This document shows positions 43,340 to 52,813 of a stretch of 64,000 bases of DNA, one piece after another; the first letter of the stretch is position 1, and the number at the start of each line of letters is the position of its first letter. The notes beneath the pieces are model-generated. The model had not been told where the DNA came from. It ran no database searches and saw nothing but the letters and a program-made list of their open reading frames with translations. The stretch lies in contig JAKLJL010000013.1 in NCBI GenBank assembly GCA_023151185.1, positions 19,303 to 83,302 on the forward strand, in the 5' to 3' direction. The position numbers and the translations under genes were made by a program. This stretch comes from Bacteroidota bacterium (GTDB lineage Bacteria; Bacteroidota; JABWAT01).

Positions 43340-43561
43340 TTTTTCAAATTCAGTCTGTTCTGATCGTATTACTTCAAAATACTGATAATTTTTAACTTGA
43401 ACCAAAGGACTCCGGTCTCTTTTCAGGTCTGCCCATTAACGCTACAATTCCCATCCACTTCCTTCCCGTTCCGGGCAAAGGGACAGTCAGGAGCATTTTT
43501 CTGTTTGGTAACATCCGCTAATATCCCACCTTCCCTGTTCAGGCGCAATACAGAAAGCCGT

Positions 43562-43627
43562 CCTCACTTTTTCAGTCACCGGTCGGTCTATAGGGGAAAC
43601 CCCTAAGGCGCAAAGGTGCACCCTTTT
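43562..43627. repeat. direct repeat, copy 2 (right of fic)
   Basis: This is the second copy of the repeat at 42243-42317, in the same orientation and about 1.3 kb away. It is shorter by an internal piece: copy 1 has an extra GACGCAAAGGC-like insertion before the shared CAAAGGTGCACCC end. Confidence 0.75.
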
Positions 43628-43966
43628 CTTCCATCTGTTCCTTCCACTTTCCTGGTACCTGAGTGGCTCCTTCTTTCGGCGTAGCTTCGTTGTAGCTTCG
43701 TTGTGGAACCGGTGTGAGTGCTTCCACCAATGGGACAACCCCAAAGGCGAAATGTCCCAACGAAACGACAAAAGGAAAGGGGCAGAGTTCAGTTCCGTGG
43801 TTTCAGTCGGGAGTCCGGGTGGGGTGAAATACCAGTGCCGGTCAGGCCTGAGGCGGGAAACACAGACTTTTCCTGCGGAAATCCGGTGCCGGTAAATGGA
43901 TATCCCGGTTAAAATTCTGTACTTTTTCGGGTTTAACGTCATCTGTCAGTTAACCGGAGCCGGATT
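43628..43966. other. non-coding stretch with a short tandem repeat
   Basis: There is no gene here. GTAGCTTCGTT is repeated in tandem at 43681-43691 and 43692-43702. The remainder has native composition and presumably contains the promoter for the rightward operon at 43967. Confidence 0.4.
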
Positions 43967-44785
43967 ATGCCCTCTTTCAGGTTTCTATTCTTTCTCTTCC
44001 TGTGGCTGCCCCTCAGTCTGGCGGCTCAGCCGGCCGGGAAACTCCGGTCGGCAATTCCCTACTATCCGGCCTCGGCCGGTCAGGATGCTTACCTTCAGGA
44101 AAAATGTCTGCTGGATGTCTGGATTCCCGATTCTGCCCGGAACCTGCCGGTGGTGATCTGGTTTCATGGCGGCGGGCTTTCGGGCGGGAAACGGGAAATT
44201 CCGGCCGAACTTCGCCGGTCCGGTCTGATTGCTGTTGGTCCGGGTTACCGGCTGGCACCGGCTGTCCGGTCGCCGGTTTATCTGGAAGATGCGGCTGCCG
44301 CCATTGCCTGGGTCTTCCGTCATGCGGCTGAGTTTGGCGGAGATACCACCCGGATTTTCGTCTCGGGTCATTCCGCCGGTGGCTATCTGGCGGCAATGAC
44401 GGGTCTGGATACAACCTGGCTGGCACCCTGGGGGATCAATGCAAACCGTCTTGCCGGTATCATTCCCTTCAGCGGTCAGATGGTGACTCATTTTACCATC
44501 CGGAAGGAACAGGGAATTCCGGATACGCAGCCGGTCATTGACCGGTTTGCCCCGCTGTTTCACGTCCGGAAGGACGCCCCCCCGCTGCTGCTCCTGACCG
44601 GTGACCGGGAAAAAGAACTGCTGGGACGCTATGAAGAAAATGCCTACATGGCCCGGATGATGAAACTTGCCGGACATACCCAAACCACCCTGTATGAACT
44701 TCAGGGCTATGATCACGGCATGGTGTATGGCGGATTTCCCCTGTTACTCTCGTTTATTCAGCATTATCCAGGAAAAAAGAAATGA
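43967..44785 (+). CDS. exported alpha/beta-hydrolase (esterase, BD-FAE/HSL-like)
   Basis: This is a 272-residue serine hydrolase with a signal peptide (FLFFLFLWLPLSLAAQ). The oxyanion loop is HGGG (67-70), the nucleophile elbow GHSAGG (Ser136), the acid Asp213 (TGDRE) and the catalytic His250 (YDHGMV). The VDVWxP ... GGGLSGGKRE pattern is that of carboxylesterase/acetyl-esterase-like enzymes. It should act in the periplasm. It is coupled to the TonB-dependent receptor gene by an ATGA overlap, so hydrolysis of an imported or surface-bound ester is plausible but unproven. Confidence 0.82.
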   Translation: MPSFRFLFFLFLWLPLSLAAQPAGKLRSAIPYYPASAGQDAYLQEKCLLDVWIPDSARNLPVVIWFHGGGLSGGKREIPAELRRSGLIAVGPGYRLAPAVRSPVYLEDAAAAIAWVFRHAAEFGGDTTRIFVSGHSAGGYLAAMTGLDTTWLAPWGINANRLAGIIPFSGQMVTHFTIRKEQGIPDTQPVIDRFAPLFHVRKDAPPLLLLTGDREKELLGRYEENAYMARMMKLAGHTQTTLYELQGYDHGMVYGGFPLLLSFIQHYPGKKK

Positions 44786-47196
44786 ACCCCACTCTGATAA
44801 CTGCCCTTGCCGGGCTTCTCCTGTTTGCCGGTCCGGTCACTGCCCAGAAACTGATTGTCGCCGAAGAAACCACGGGCCGGCCTTTACCGCTTTCGACAGT
44901 GACCACCCTGCCTTCGGGGCAGCACCGGATTACCAATGACTTCGGCGTGGCTGATCTGACCGGGTTCGGCACCGGTGATTCCCTTCTCATCCGGCATGTG
45001 GGGTACCATCCCGTCCGGACCACCTGGGGTGACCTGAACGCCGGCGGATTCGTCGTCCGGATGAAAATTGATCCGTTTCAGATGGATGAAGTGGTTGTGT
45101 CAGCCAGCCGGTTCAGTCAGACTCAGGACGGAACCAGCCGGAAGGTCACGGTGATCACCGGGAATGAAATTGGATTCCGGTCTCCGCAGACCACCGCTGA
45201 TCTGCTGCAGAATTCCGGTGAAGCATTTGTACAGAAAAGTCAGGCCGGCGGCGGAAGTCCGGTATTACGGGGATTTGAAGCCAATAAAATCCTGCTGATG
45301 GTCGATGGCATCCGGATGAACACGGCCATTTACCGGGGCGGTCACCTGCAGAATATTCTCACCGTTGACCCGGCTTCTCTGGCAAAGGCCGAAGTGCTTT
45401 ACGGTCCGGGTTCTGTTCAGTACGGGTCGGATGCCCTGGGCGGTGTCATCCACCTGTTCACGCCGGATCCGGTTTTATCCACCACCGGCCGTCTTCTGGT
45501 CACCGGTGAGGGAAGTCTGCGGTATTCATCGGTCAACACCGAAAAGACCGTTCACGGATCGGTGACTATCGGATCCGTGAGTCTGGCGTCCTACACCTCG
45601 GCAACCCGGTCAGACTTTGGTGACCTGCGGCAGGGCGGGAACCGGAATCCGGCTTACGGAGACTGGGGAAAACGGACGTTTACCGTTCAGCGGTTTGGAT
45701 CTGCCGATTCCGCCGTCCGTCAGTCAGACCCAAATCTTCAGTCACCTATCGGCTACACCCAGTATGATCTGGTTCAGAAAATTCTTTACCGGCAGTCCGA
45801 TGAAATTTCCCATCTGCTCAACCTTCAGTACTCAACTTCGACCGACATTCCCCGGTATGACCGTCTGACCGAGACCGGTTCCAACGGAAAACCGAAAAGT
45901 GCCGAATGGTATTACGGCCCGCAGGACCGGTTTCTTGGCGCATACACCGGCCAGTTAACCACCCCGACTCCCGTTTCGGATCTGATCCGCCTGACCGGCT
46001 ACCTTCAGAAACTCGAAGAAAGCCGCCATAACCGGAATTTCGGCAGTGCAAAACTGAACCACCGGACCGAGTCAGTTACCGTTCTGGGACTCACCCTGGA
46101 TGCCTCGAAGCAACTGGGTACCCATTCGATAGGTTTCGGATTCGATTTTTCGGCGGATGACGTTCAGTCACGGGCCAATCAGGAAAATATTCTGACGGGG
46201 GCTACCGTTCCGCTGGATACCCGGTATCCGCAGGGAGGATCCACCCAGACATCAGCAGCCGGATGGATCAGTGATACCTGGCAGATTCAGTCCGGTCTGA
46301 CCGCCACTGCCGGTGCACGGGCCACACTGACTACCCTGAAAGCTGATTTTGGCGATACCACCTTTTTCCCGTTTCCTTACTCAACTCTGGATCAGCGTTC
46401 TTTTGCCGTAACCGGACAAACGGGAATTTCCTGGCTGCCGGCAGACGGATGGAAAGTTACGGGGTCCCTTTCTTCCGGATTCCGGGCCCCGAATGTGGAT
46501 GATGCAGCCAAGGTTTTTGAATCAGTCCCCGGCTCGGTTCTTGTTCCCAATCCGGATCTGAAACCGGAATACAGCCTGACGGGTGAAGCCGGACTGACCG
46601 GACAGATTTTCCCGGGTCTGAAGCTGGATCTTACCGGTTATTACACCCGGTACACCCAGGCTCTGACGACCCGGCCGGGAACTTTCAACGGGCAGGATTC
46701 CATCTGGTATGATGGCAAACTCAGCCAGGTTACCACCCAGGTCAACGGAAACTCGGGTTACGTGTACGGCGGAACCGGAAGCCTGACTGCCGGACTTTCG
46801 GACCGTCTTCAGTTTTTCTCGGTGCTGACCTATACGTACGGACGGCTGAAAACCGGTGGCAAAACCGTCCCCCTCGACCATATTCCGCCGGTTTATGGCA
46901 AAACCGGACTCACCTTTCTGGCGACGGAATTCAGAACAGAAGTCTATGCCCTGTACAACGGCTGGAAACATCTGAAAGACTACAACCCGTCCGGTGAAGA
47001 CAATCTGGTTTATGCCAGCCGGTACGGAACGCCCGCCTGGTGGACGCTGAACGGACGGGTTTCCTGGCAGGCCACCCGGATTCTGACGGTCCAGGCAAGT
47101 GCAGAAAACTGGTTTGACCAGAATTACCGGGTTTTTGCATCGGGCATCGGGGCACCGGGACGGAATTTCTCACTTTCCCTGAAAGCCCAGTTCTGA
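44782..47196 (+). CDS. TonB-dependent outer-membrane receptor (hemoglobin/heme-receptor-like)
   Basis: This is an 804-residue receptor with a signal peptide and an N-terminal carboxypeptidase-regulatory-like domain (GRPLPLSTVTTLPSGQHRITN). A plug domain begins near DEVVVSASRFSQT and includes GGGSPVLRGFEANKILLMVDG and RMNTAIYRGGHLQNI, the pattern of hemoglobin/heme-type receptors. A 22-strand-type barrel follows, ending in FSLSLKAQF. It imports a large substrate across the outer membrane with TonB energy; heme is suggested only by similarity. It is co-transcribed with the esterase upstream and probably with the genes downstream. Confidence 0.9.
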   Translation: MNPTLITALAGLLLFAGPVTAQKLIVAEETTGRPLPLSTVTTLPSGQHRITNDFGVADLTGFGTGDSLLIRHVGYHPVRTTWGDLNAGGFVVRMKIDPFQMDEVVVSASRFSQTQDGTSRKVTVITGNEIGFRSPQTTADLLQNSGEAFVQKSQAGGGSPVLRGFEANKILLMVDGIRMNTAIYRGGHLQNILTVDPASLAKAEVLYGPGSVQYGSDALGGVIHLFTPDPVLSTTGRLLVTGEGSLRYSSVNTEKTVHGSVTIGSVSLASYTSATRSDFGDLRQGGNRNPAYGDWGKRTFTVQRFGSADSAVRQSDPNLQSPIGYTQYDLVQKILYRQSDEISHLLNLQYSTSTDIPRYDRLTETGSNGKPKSAEWYYGPQDRFLGAYTGQLTTPTPVSDLIRLTGYLQKLEESRHNRNFGSAKLNHRTESVTVLGLTLDASKQLGTHSIGFGFDFSADDVQSRANQENILTGATVPLDTRYPQGGSTQTSAAGWISDTWQIQSGLTATAGARATLTTLKADFGDTTFFPFPYSTLDQRSFAVTGQTGISWLPADGWKVTGSLSSGFRAPNVDDAAKVFESVPGSVLVPNPDLKPEYSLTGEAGLTGQIFPGLKLDLTGYYTRYTQALTTRPGTFNGQDSIWYDGKLSQVTTQVNGNSGYVYGGTGSLTAGLSDRLQFFSVLTYTYGRLKTGGKTVPLDHIPPVYGKTGLTFLATEFRTEVYALYNGWKHLKDYNPSGEDNLVYASRYGTPAWWTLNGRVSWQATRILTVQASAENWFDQNYRVFASGIGAPGRNFSLSLKAQF

Positions 47197-47286
47197 CCGG
47201 AGAAAAGCTGCCGGAATCTGAATCTATGTGAAGGAAACGGCCCGTTGGTCTTCCGTACCTTTACCGGTAAAAAAAAGGAGGACAGT

Positions 47287-48453
47287 GTGGACCGGCGAAC
47301 TTTCATTTTCAAAACCGGAACGGTGGTTTCAGCAGGTTTTCTGCTGGGGCAGGTCCCCGGCGGACTTTCCGTTCTGGCCGGCACCAAAAGCAACCCGGAT
47401 TTCCCGGAAGAACGCCAGGATCCCGGCCGGTTTCCGCAACCGGTCCTGAAAGCCATTGCCTGGGGACTGAATGCCCCGAATCCGCACAATACCCAGGCCT
47501 GGAAATTCCGGATTCTTTCGGATACGGAAGCCCTGATGCTGGTCGATGAAACCCGGATCCTGCCGGAAACTGATCCTACTCTTCGGCAGATTCACATCGG
47601 TTGCGGCTGCTTTACCGGCCTGTTTTCCATCGGGGCCCGTCATGAAGGGTTCCGGGCAGAGGTGGTCTGGTTTCCTGAAGGCCCTGTCAGCCGGGAGGAG
47701 ACCGGCAAAAAACCGGTTGCCCGCCTCAGTCTGCATCCGGCTGAGCCTGAAGACGATCCGTTGTTTCCGTTTATCTTTTCCCGCCGGACCAACCGGCTTC
47801 CCTACGACGGTTCGCCATTGCCGGCTGAAACTTTTTCCCGGATTTCCGGTCTGGCAGCTCCGGCTTTCACCACCCTCAGGTTACTGAACCGGGAAGAAAC
47901 AGAAGCAGCCCGGCCGGTGCTCATCCGGGGGAATGACACCGAATGCCGCACCCGCCGGACGTATGAAGAAAGCCGGGTCTGGTTCCGGGCGGATGATACC
48001 GCCATTCAGACTCACCGGGATGGCATCAGCCTGCGGGGAAACGGTCTATCCGGATTTAAGCTCTGGCTGGCAGGATTTTTTATGGACGGCGGATCGGCAG
48101 AAGCCTGGCATTCCGAATCGAATCTTTCCTACTATCTGGACCGGTTTTCTGATCTGATTGCCAGTACCGGCAGCCTCATTGCGCTGGTTTCGCCGCAGAA
48201 TGAACCTGAAAACTGGCTGAACTCGGGGCGGGATTACGTCCGGTTTCAGCTTGCAGTGACTGCTGCCGGCTATGTGCTGCAGCCCCTCAGTCAGGTTCTG
48301 CAGGAATTTCAGGAAATGGAAGCCGACCGCCTGGAAATGAACCGGATTCTCGGCATCCTGAATCCCCAAAAAATTCAGATGCTCGTGCGGGTTGGAAAAG
48401 CCGACCCGGCATTTTTAACCTGGCGGAGACCTGTGGAAGGACTGGTGATATGA
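47287..48453 (+). CDS. Tat-exported nitroreductase-like flavoprotein (Acg family)
   Basis: The start is GTG 47287, directly behind a strong AAAGGAGG, giving 388 residues. The N-terminus is a twin-arginine signal (DRRTFIFKTGTVVSAGFLLG). The body is a duplicated nitroreductase fold as in Acg-type proteins: LNAPNPHNTQAWKFRI near residue 60, RRTNRLPYD in the middle and a C-terminal half with RDYVRFQLAVTAAGYVLQPLS. Acg proteins bind FMN but often lack ordinary nitroreductase activity. It is cofactor-loaded in the cytoplasm and then exported, if the Tat prediction holds. It sits 90 bp after the receptor gene. Confidence 0.8.
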   Translation: MDRRTFIFKTGTVVSAGFLLGQVPGGLSVLAGTKSNPDFPEERQDPGRFPQPVLKAIAWGLNAPNPHNTQAWKFRILSDTEALMLVDETRILPETDPTLRQIHIGCGCFTGLFSIGARHEGFRAEVVWFPEGPVSREETGKKPVARLSLHPAEPEDDPLFPFIFSRRTNRLPYDGSPLPAETFSRISGLAAPAFTTLRLLNREETEAARPVLIRGNDTECRTRRTYEESRVWFRADDTAIQTHRDGISLRGNGLSGFKLWLAGFFMDGGSAEAWHSESNLSYYLDRFSDLIASTGSLIALVSPQNEPENWLNSGRDYVRFQLAVTAAGYVLQPLSQVLQEFQEMEADRLEMNRILGILNPQKIQMLVRVGKADPAFLTWRRPVEGLVI

Positions 48454-49277
48454 AAACAGGTTTGATTTTTCTTTTTGCGCTGGCTGCCGGTGGCCTTCAG
48501 GCCCAGACTCCCATTTTCAAGCCCCGGTATCTGACGGACCATCAGCTTCCGCCGACTGCCGTTACGGTTTCGGTAACCCGGCCGGTCAGTTCGTCCGGAT
48601 CCGGATTTGCCGTTGACCTGGATTCCTGGGCGGTACCTCTTTTCATGACGGAACGGGCCAACCTTCTGGCTGGTGCCGGCGGACTGCTTTTCACGCTGGA
48701 CCATCAGGTTTACACCGGCGGCTGGCTGAACCTGTTTTCTGCCGGATCGATCGGGGACTCTGGCTACTGGCTGACGGCCCAGTCGGTGGGAAGTACGGCC
48801 GAAGTCCATCAGTTTGGGGATCAGAAGTCCCTGGCGTGGTTTCAGATCAGTTTCATCGGCTGGAAACCGTCGGGCAGATCTTCGGCCGGAATCGGTCTGC
48901 TTTCCCGGATATCAGGTTCAAAACCCGTTTTTGTGCCGGCGGTTCTGCTGGCCTGGGAATTTAATGATCAGCTTATTTTTTCGGCCTGGCTGCCCTCCCG
49001 GGCTGAACTGGAGTACCAGATTTCAGATAATACCCGCCTGCAGACCGGCCTGACGATGACGTCGAAAACGGTCGCCACCCCTGAAGGATACCGGACGTGG
49101 TCAGAAATCAGGGCGGGAGCCGGTTTCCGGCAGAAACTCTGGACCTGGACCTGGCTGACCGGCGGAATAAACCGGAGCTTTTCTCCAGTCTGGCAGAAGA
49201 CCGTCAGCCGGGATGAAATCAGAACCTATTCCCCGTTCTTTTCACTTGAAGCGGGCATTCAGGTCCTTCCGGATTAA
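48450..49277 (+). CDS. exported outer-membrane-like protein (DUF6268-like)
   Basis: This 275-residue protein has a signal peptide ending in GGLQAQ and a beta-rich, Trp/Tyr-rich mature part (AELEYQISDNTRLQTGLTMTS, GAGFRQKLWTWTWLTGGINRSF) that resembles small outer-membrane barrels grouped as DUF6268. It is coupled to the Tat flavoprotein gene by ATGA and completes the operon starting at 43967. Its stop codon shares TTAA (49274-49277) with the stop codon of the convergent DUF4199 gene. Confidence 0.6.
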   Translation: MKTGLIFLFALAAGGLQAQTPIFKPRYLTDHQLPPTAVTVSVTRPVSSSGSGFAVDLDSWAVPLFMTERANLLAGAGGLLFTLDHQVYTGGWLNLFSAGSIGDSGYWLTAQSVGSTAEVHQFGDQKSLAWFQISFIGWKPSGRSSAGIGLLSRISGSKPVFVPAVLLAWEFNDQLIFSAWLPSRAELEYQISDNTRLQTGLTMTSKTVATPEGYRTWSEIRAGAGFRQKLWTWTWLTGGINRSFSPVWQKTVSRDEIRTYSPFFSLEAGIQVLPD

Positions 49278-49789
49278 CCTTTTTTCCGTTTCCGGATTAC
49301 AAACGGGGTTACCACCATCGAAATCAGGGCACCCTGGGCCAGGGTGCCGAAAAAGACCATAAACAGGGTATTCCCCAGGCCGATTTTCTGGCGGTAGTCT
49401 GTCATGAAGCGGGTGATGGTCGAATCGGCATACCCCTGTGATTTCAGTTTGGCCGTCTGCCAGGCAATTCCGGTTTCGGTATACTCCGGATGGATCACCG
49501 TATTGTACAGGGCAAAGAACACAACCAGAACCAAACCGGTCACCACCGTAATAGCCAGACCGGAAATGACCCCGTTAGTAAATGTCAGTCCCCCGTCAGT
49601 GAGCTGGTTTTTCTTTTCTTTCAGGGCCAGTGCATAGGTCGCCAGCGGAATCAGCCCGGAAAAGTACCCCGAAATTTCTCCCAGATCCATCCGGGTTGAG
49701 TGAAAACCAAGAAAAAACTCAGTCAGTACCCACAGGCTGATGGCCAGTCCGGTAAGGAGTCCCCATTTTAATTCAATCTGCCAGTTCAT
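49274..49789 (-). CDS. DUF4199 membrane protein
   Basis: This 171-residue protein has four membrane segments and the DUF4199 pattern: an N-terminal hydrophobic start (WGLLTGLAISLWVLTEFFLG), a second pair around GVISGLAITVVTGLVLVVFFALYNTVIHPEY, and a final helix pair with GALISMVVTPFVIRKRK. The family is common in Bacteroidota and has no known function. It overlaps its convergent neighbour by the four bases of the shared stop. Confidence 0.75.
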   Translation of the reverse strand: MNWQIELKWGLLTGLAISLWVLTEFFLGFHSTRMDLGEISGYFSGLIPLATYALALKEKKNQLTDGGLTFTNGVISGLAITVVTGLVLVVFFALYNTVIHPEYTETGIAWQTAKLKSQGYADSTITRFMTDYRQKIGLGNTLFMVFFGTLAQGALISMVVTPFVIRKRKKG

Positions 49790-49920
49790 ACGGCCTCCGG
49801 TTTTTTTTTAAAAATACTCAAGCTTACCTCCGGTTCCGAAAGGTTTGCAAACCGGATTGTGCAGATCCTTTCTTTTCCGTTTTTATTTTCAGTTTCTTTG
49901 CAGAAAGGAAAGGAAAGACC

Positions 49921-50790
49921 ATGAAAAAGGGACTTTATTCCGTGCTGGCCGCAGGTTTCGTCCTGGCCGTCTGGTTTCTGTACCGGCAGGTTACCGAACC
50001 AGTTGCCTCTGACGGATACCGGGCCGGACTGGAAACCTGGCAGGAAAACCGGATCCGGTCATTGAAACGCGATCAGGGCTGGCTGACGCTGACGGATCTG
50101 ATCTGGCTGAAGGAAGGATCCCGGCCGGTGGCCGGATTCGGAACCTTTTCTGCAGAACCCGGCAACGTCACCTTTCAGGCCGACCGGGATGCCGGTGTGA
50201 CGCTGAACGGAATTCCGTTTTCCGGCGGCGTGCTGAAGCCCGACACGGTCAAAGGCGGGCCGGACCGGCTGGTTTCAGGATCCCGGACTCTGGCGGTGAT
50301 CATCCGGGGCGGGAAACCCGGACTGAGAATCTGGGACACGGAAGCCCCCGCACGAAAGACGTTTACGGGAATTGACCGGTTTCCGGCAGATGAGTCGTGG
50401 GTGATTGAAGGCCGGTGGCAACCCTATCCCAAACCGCAGACAGTTAAAATCCCGACCGTCATTCCGGGACTGACCGAAGAAGCCAAAGCCTTCGGGCAGG
50501 TTGTTTTTACCCGTGATGGAACGGAATTTTCTCTTGAACCGACCTCAGACGATTCCCTGACCTACCTGTCTTTCGTATTTGCCGATGAAACCACCGGGAA
50601 GGAAACCTACGGTGGCGGCCGTTTTCTGGAGGCTGACCGGCCATCGAACGGGAAGGTCCTGCTCGACTTTAACAAAGCCTACAATCCGCCCTGTGCCTTC
50701 ACTCCGTTTGCAACCTGTCCCGTTCCGCTGGCGAAAAACCGGCTGCCGGTTGCTGTAACTGCCGGTGAGAAAAAAGCCGGGCATCACTGA
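49921..50790 (+). CDS. DUF1684 protein, exported
   Basis: This 289-residue protein has an N-terminal hydrophobic anchor or signal (SVLAAGFVLAVWFLY). The DUF1684 signature is strong at the C-terminus: LDFNKAYNPPCAFTPFATCP followed by VPLAKNRLPVAVTAGE (residues 248-283). The earlier WLTLTDLIWLKEG block (54-66) is also typical. The protein is probably periplasmic or membrane-anchored; the biochemical function is unknown. It is about 105 bp upstream of the LytS-like kinase gene and may share its transcript. Confidence 0.8.
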   Translation: MKKGLYSVLAAGFVLAVWFLYRQVTEPVASDGYRAGLETWQENRIRSLKRDQGWLTLTDLIWLKEGSRPVAGFGTFSAEPGNVTFQADRDAGVTLNGIPFSGGVLKPDTVKGGPDRLVSGSRTLAVIIRGGKPGLRIWDTEAPARKTFTGIDRFPADESWVIEGRWQPYPKPQTVKIPTVIPGLTEEAKAFGQVVFTRDGTEFSLEPTSDDSLTYLSFVFADETTGKETYGGGRFLEADRPSNGKVLLDFNKAYNPPCAFTPFATCPVPLAKNRLPVAVTAGEKKAGHH

Positions 50791-50894
50791 TCCGGGATGG
50801 CCAGGCTCATTTTATCTGCTGAATCGGGCATTTCGTCGGGAAGACCCGGCACTTTTGGGGCCGTTCTCCCGATCTTCCGGAAAAAAGACTCCTT

Positions 50895-51974
50895 ATGATG
50901 CGGACCTTAAAAGAAACCGGCGATATCTTTCTTCTTCCCAGAAACGTGAAGGCGTTGATTCTGGTTGTTTTGATCATTGCCGGGGTTCTCGAACTGATTT
51001 ACTACCCCGACTATCCCGAACTGAAATACATCCTTTCAAATGTCATTTTCACAACCGTATTAACTTCCCTGTCGTTTTTCATGGTCATCTGGTTCCGGGC
51101 GGTTGAGTATGAAAAATTCAGCCACCGGATTCTGTACTCTTACCTCTCGCTGACCCTTTCCGGCTTTTTCGGAACCCTGATTGCGACTGCCATTGTACTC
51201 ACGTTCAACGAAGCCGGTGACTGGCCCAGACCGTTCCCGGTCATTCTGGCCAGCAATATGATGATTACCTTCATCGCCGGTACCGTGGTTAATGTCTGGT
51301 CATATTATGAGCTGAAAGTGGTTGATCTGGCCGAAAAGCTGGCCCAGAAAGAACTGACAGCTCAGCGGGCCGAAATGCTTCATGCCCGGGCAAAAATGGA
51401 AAGTCTGCGTGCCAAGGTAAATCCTCATTTTCTTTTCAACACCCTGAACTCCATTTCTTCACTGGTCTATTCGAATCCCGATCTGGCCGATGATATGATC
51501 CAGAAACTGGCCAATTTGTTCCGGTATTCGCTTGACTATGAATCGGATGACACCATTGACCTTGAAAAGGAACTGAGCATTGCCGGTATCTATCTGGATA
51601 TTGAAAAAGTCAGGCTGAATGACCGGCTGAAGTTCACGGTTTCGGTGGACGAGGCTCTGAAGACCTTTCAGGTTCCCCCGTTTCTTATTCAGCCACTGGT
51701 CGAAAATTCAATCCGTCACGGCATTGCCCCCAAATCAGCTCCGGGAAAAATCGAAATTACGGCCCGGCAAACCGGCAGCGGAGTGGTTCTTTCTGTTTCG
51801 GATAACGGAACCGGATTTTCGGGTCCGGTTCCGGAACACCGGTTCGGACTGAAAGGGGTACTTCAGCGGCTGAAGCTTCATTTTGGTGAAGCCGCCCGGA
51901 TGGAAATTGAGAATTCTAACGGAACCACCATCCGGCTGATTATTCCGGACTTACGGGAGGTGACTCATGCCTGA
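50895..51974 (+). CDS. LytS-family sensor histidine kinase
   Basis: This 359-residue membrane kinase has four hydrophobic segments (about 20-38, 48-68, 82-105 and 116-135), a coiled coil of about 40 residues, and a His_kinase domain with the phosphoacceptor His178 in KVNPHFLFNTLN. It ends in a GHKL ATPase domain with the N-box PLVENSIRHGI (267-277) and DNGTGF (303-308). No extracytoplasmic sensor domain is seen. It overlaps the response-regulator gene by 8 bp and forms a LytS/LytT-type two-component pair. Confidence 0.9.
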   Translation: MMRTLKETGDIFLLPRNVKALILVVLIIAGVLELIYYPDYPELKYILSNVIFTTVLTSLSFFMVIWFRAVEYEKFSHRILYSYLSLTLSGFFGTLIATAIVLTFNEAGDWPRPFPVILASNMMITFIAGTVVNVWSYYELKVVDLAEKLAQKELTAQRAEMLHARAKMESLRAKVNPHFLFNTLNSISSLVYSNPDLADDMIQKLANLFRYSLDYESDDTIDLEKELSIAGIYLDIEKVRLNDRLKFTVSVDEALKTFQVPPFLIQPLVENSIRHGIAPKSAPGKIEITARQTGSGVVLSVSDNGTGFSGPVPEHRFGLKGVLQRLKLHFGEAARMEIENSNGTTIRLIIPDLREVTHA

Positions 51975-52722
51975 TATTTTCAGAACCGTTCTGATTGACG
52001 ATGAACAGCTTGCGCTTGACCGGCTGCAGCGGTTATTGCTTCCCTATTCCGATTTTCTGGATCTTGCGGGAACTGCTACGGATGGACGGAAGGGGGCAGC
52101 CCTGATTGATGACGTCCGGCCGGATTTGGTTTTTCTGGATGTGCAGATGCCTGAACTGACCGGATTTCAGGTCCTTGAAACGATTCAGCATCAGCCCTGG
52201 ATTATTTTTACCACGGCCTACGACGATTATGCCCTGAAAGCTTTCGAGACCAATTCGGTGGACTATCTGCTGAAACCGATTGATAAAGACCGGCTGAAAC
52301 TGGCTATTGAAAAACTTCGGCGGATGACACCGGGAAAGGCGTCTGCAGCCGAAGATCCGATCAGAAAACTGCTCGAATCGCTGAAACCGGCGACCCGGAA
52401 ACCAGAAAAACTCAAAATAAGGACCGGCGATAAAATCCGGTTTGTCGACTATCAGGATGTGGTTTTCTTCGAGGCCAGTGACAAGTATGTCGAAGTTCAC
52501 ACCCTGACCGAAGTTTACATCATCGAAGACACGATTTACACCCTTGAAGACCGGCTGAAAGGTGAAGGCTTCATCCGGATCCACCGGTCCACCCTGATCA
52601 ATCCGGATCACCTTCTGGAAGTTGTGAAATGGTTTGGCGGTAAGTACAAGGCCCGGATGAAGGATTCCAAAAAATCGGAACTGACCGTCAGTTTAAGTTA
52701 TAAGGACAACCTGGGGCTTTGA
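51967..52722 (+). CDS. LytTR-family response regulator
   Basis: This 251-residue regulator has an N-terminal receiver domain with the acidic pocket at Asp11-Asp12, phosphoacceptor Asp58 (VFLDVQMP), Thr82 and Lys103 (YLLKPI). A linker follows, and the C-terminal half is a LytTR DNA-binding domain (about 145-248; IRFVDYQDVVFFEASDKYVEVH ... RIHRSTLINPDHL). LytTR proteins bind direct repeats upstream of target genes. It is paired with the overlapping kinase gene; targets are unknown. Confidence 0.92.
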   Translation: MPDIFRTVLIDDEQLALDRLQRLLLPYSDFLDLAGTATDGRKGAALIDDVRPDLVFLDVQMPELTGFQVLETIQHQPWIIFTTAYDDYALKAFETNSVDYLLKPIDKDRLKLAIEKLRRMTPGKASAAEDPIRKLLESLKPATRKPEKLKIRTGDKIRFVDYQDVVFFEASDKYVEVHTLTEVYIIEDTIYTLEDRLKGEGFIRIHRSTLINPDHLLEVVKWFGGKYKARMKDSKKSELTVSLSYKDNLGL

Positions 52723-52813
52723 TTTTTACCCGGCCCGGAAGTACAATCAGTTGATTCCTGCTTCCGGATTTCAGACTTTGGACATCAGTGGTGTTGATTT
52801 CCAAAGGTTGTTC

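Noticed and set aside
43681..43702. CRISPR or satellite repeat
   Set aside because: Only two adjacent copies of an 11-base unit exist, with no spacers.
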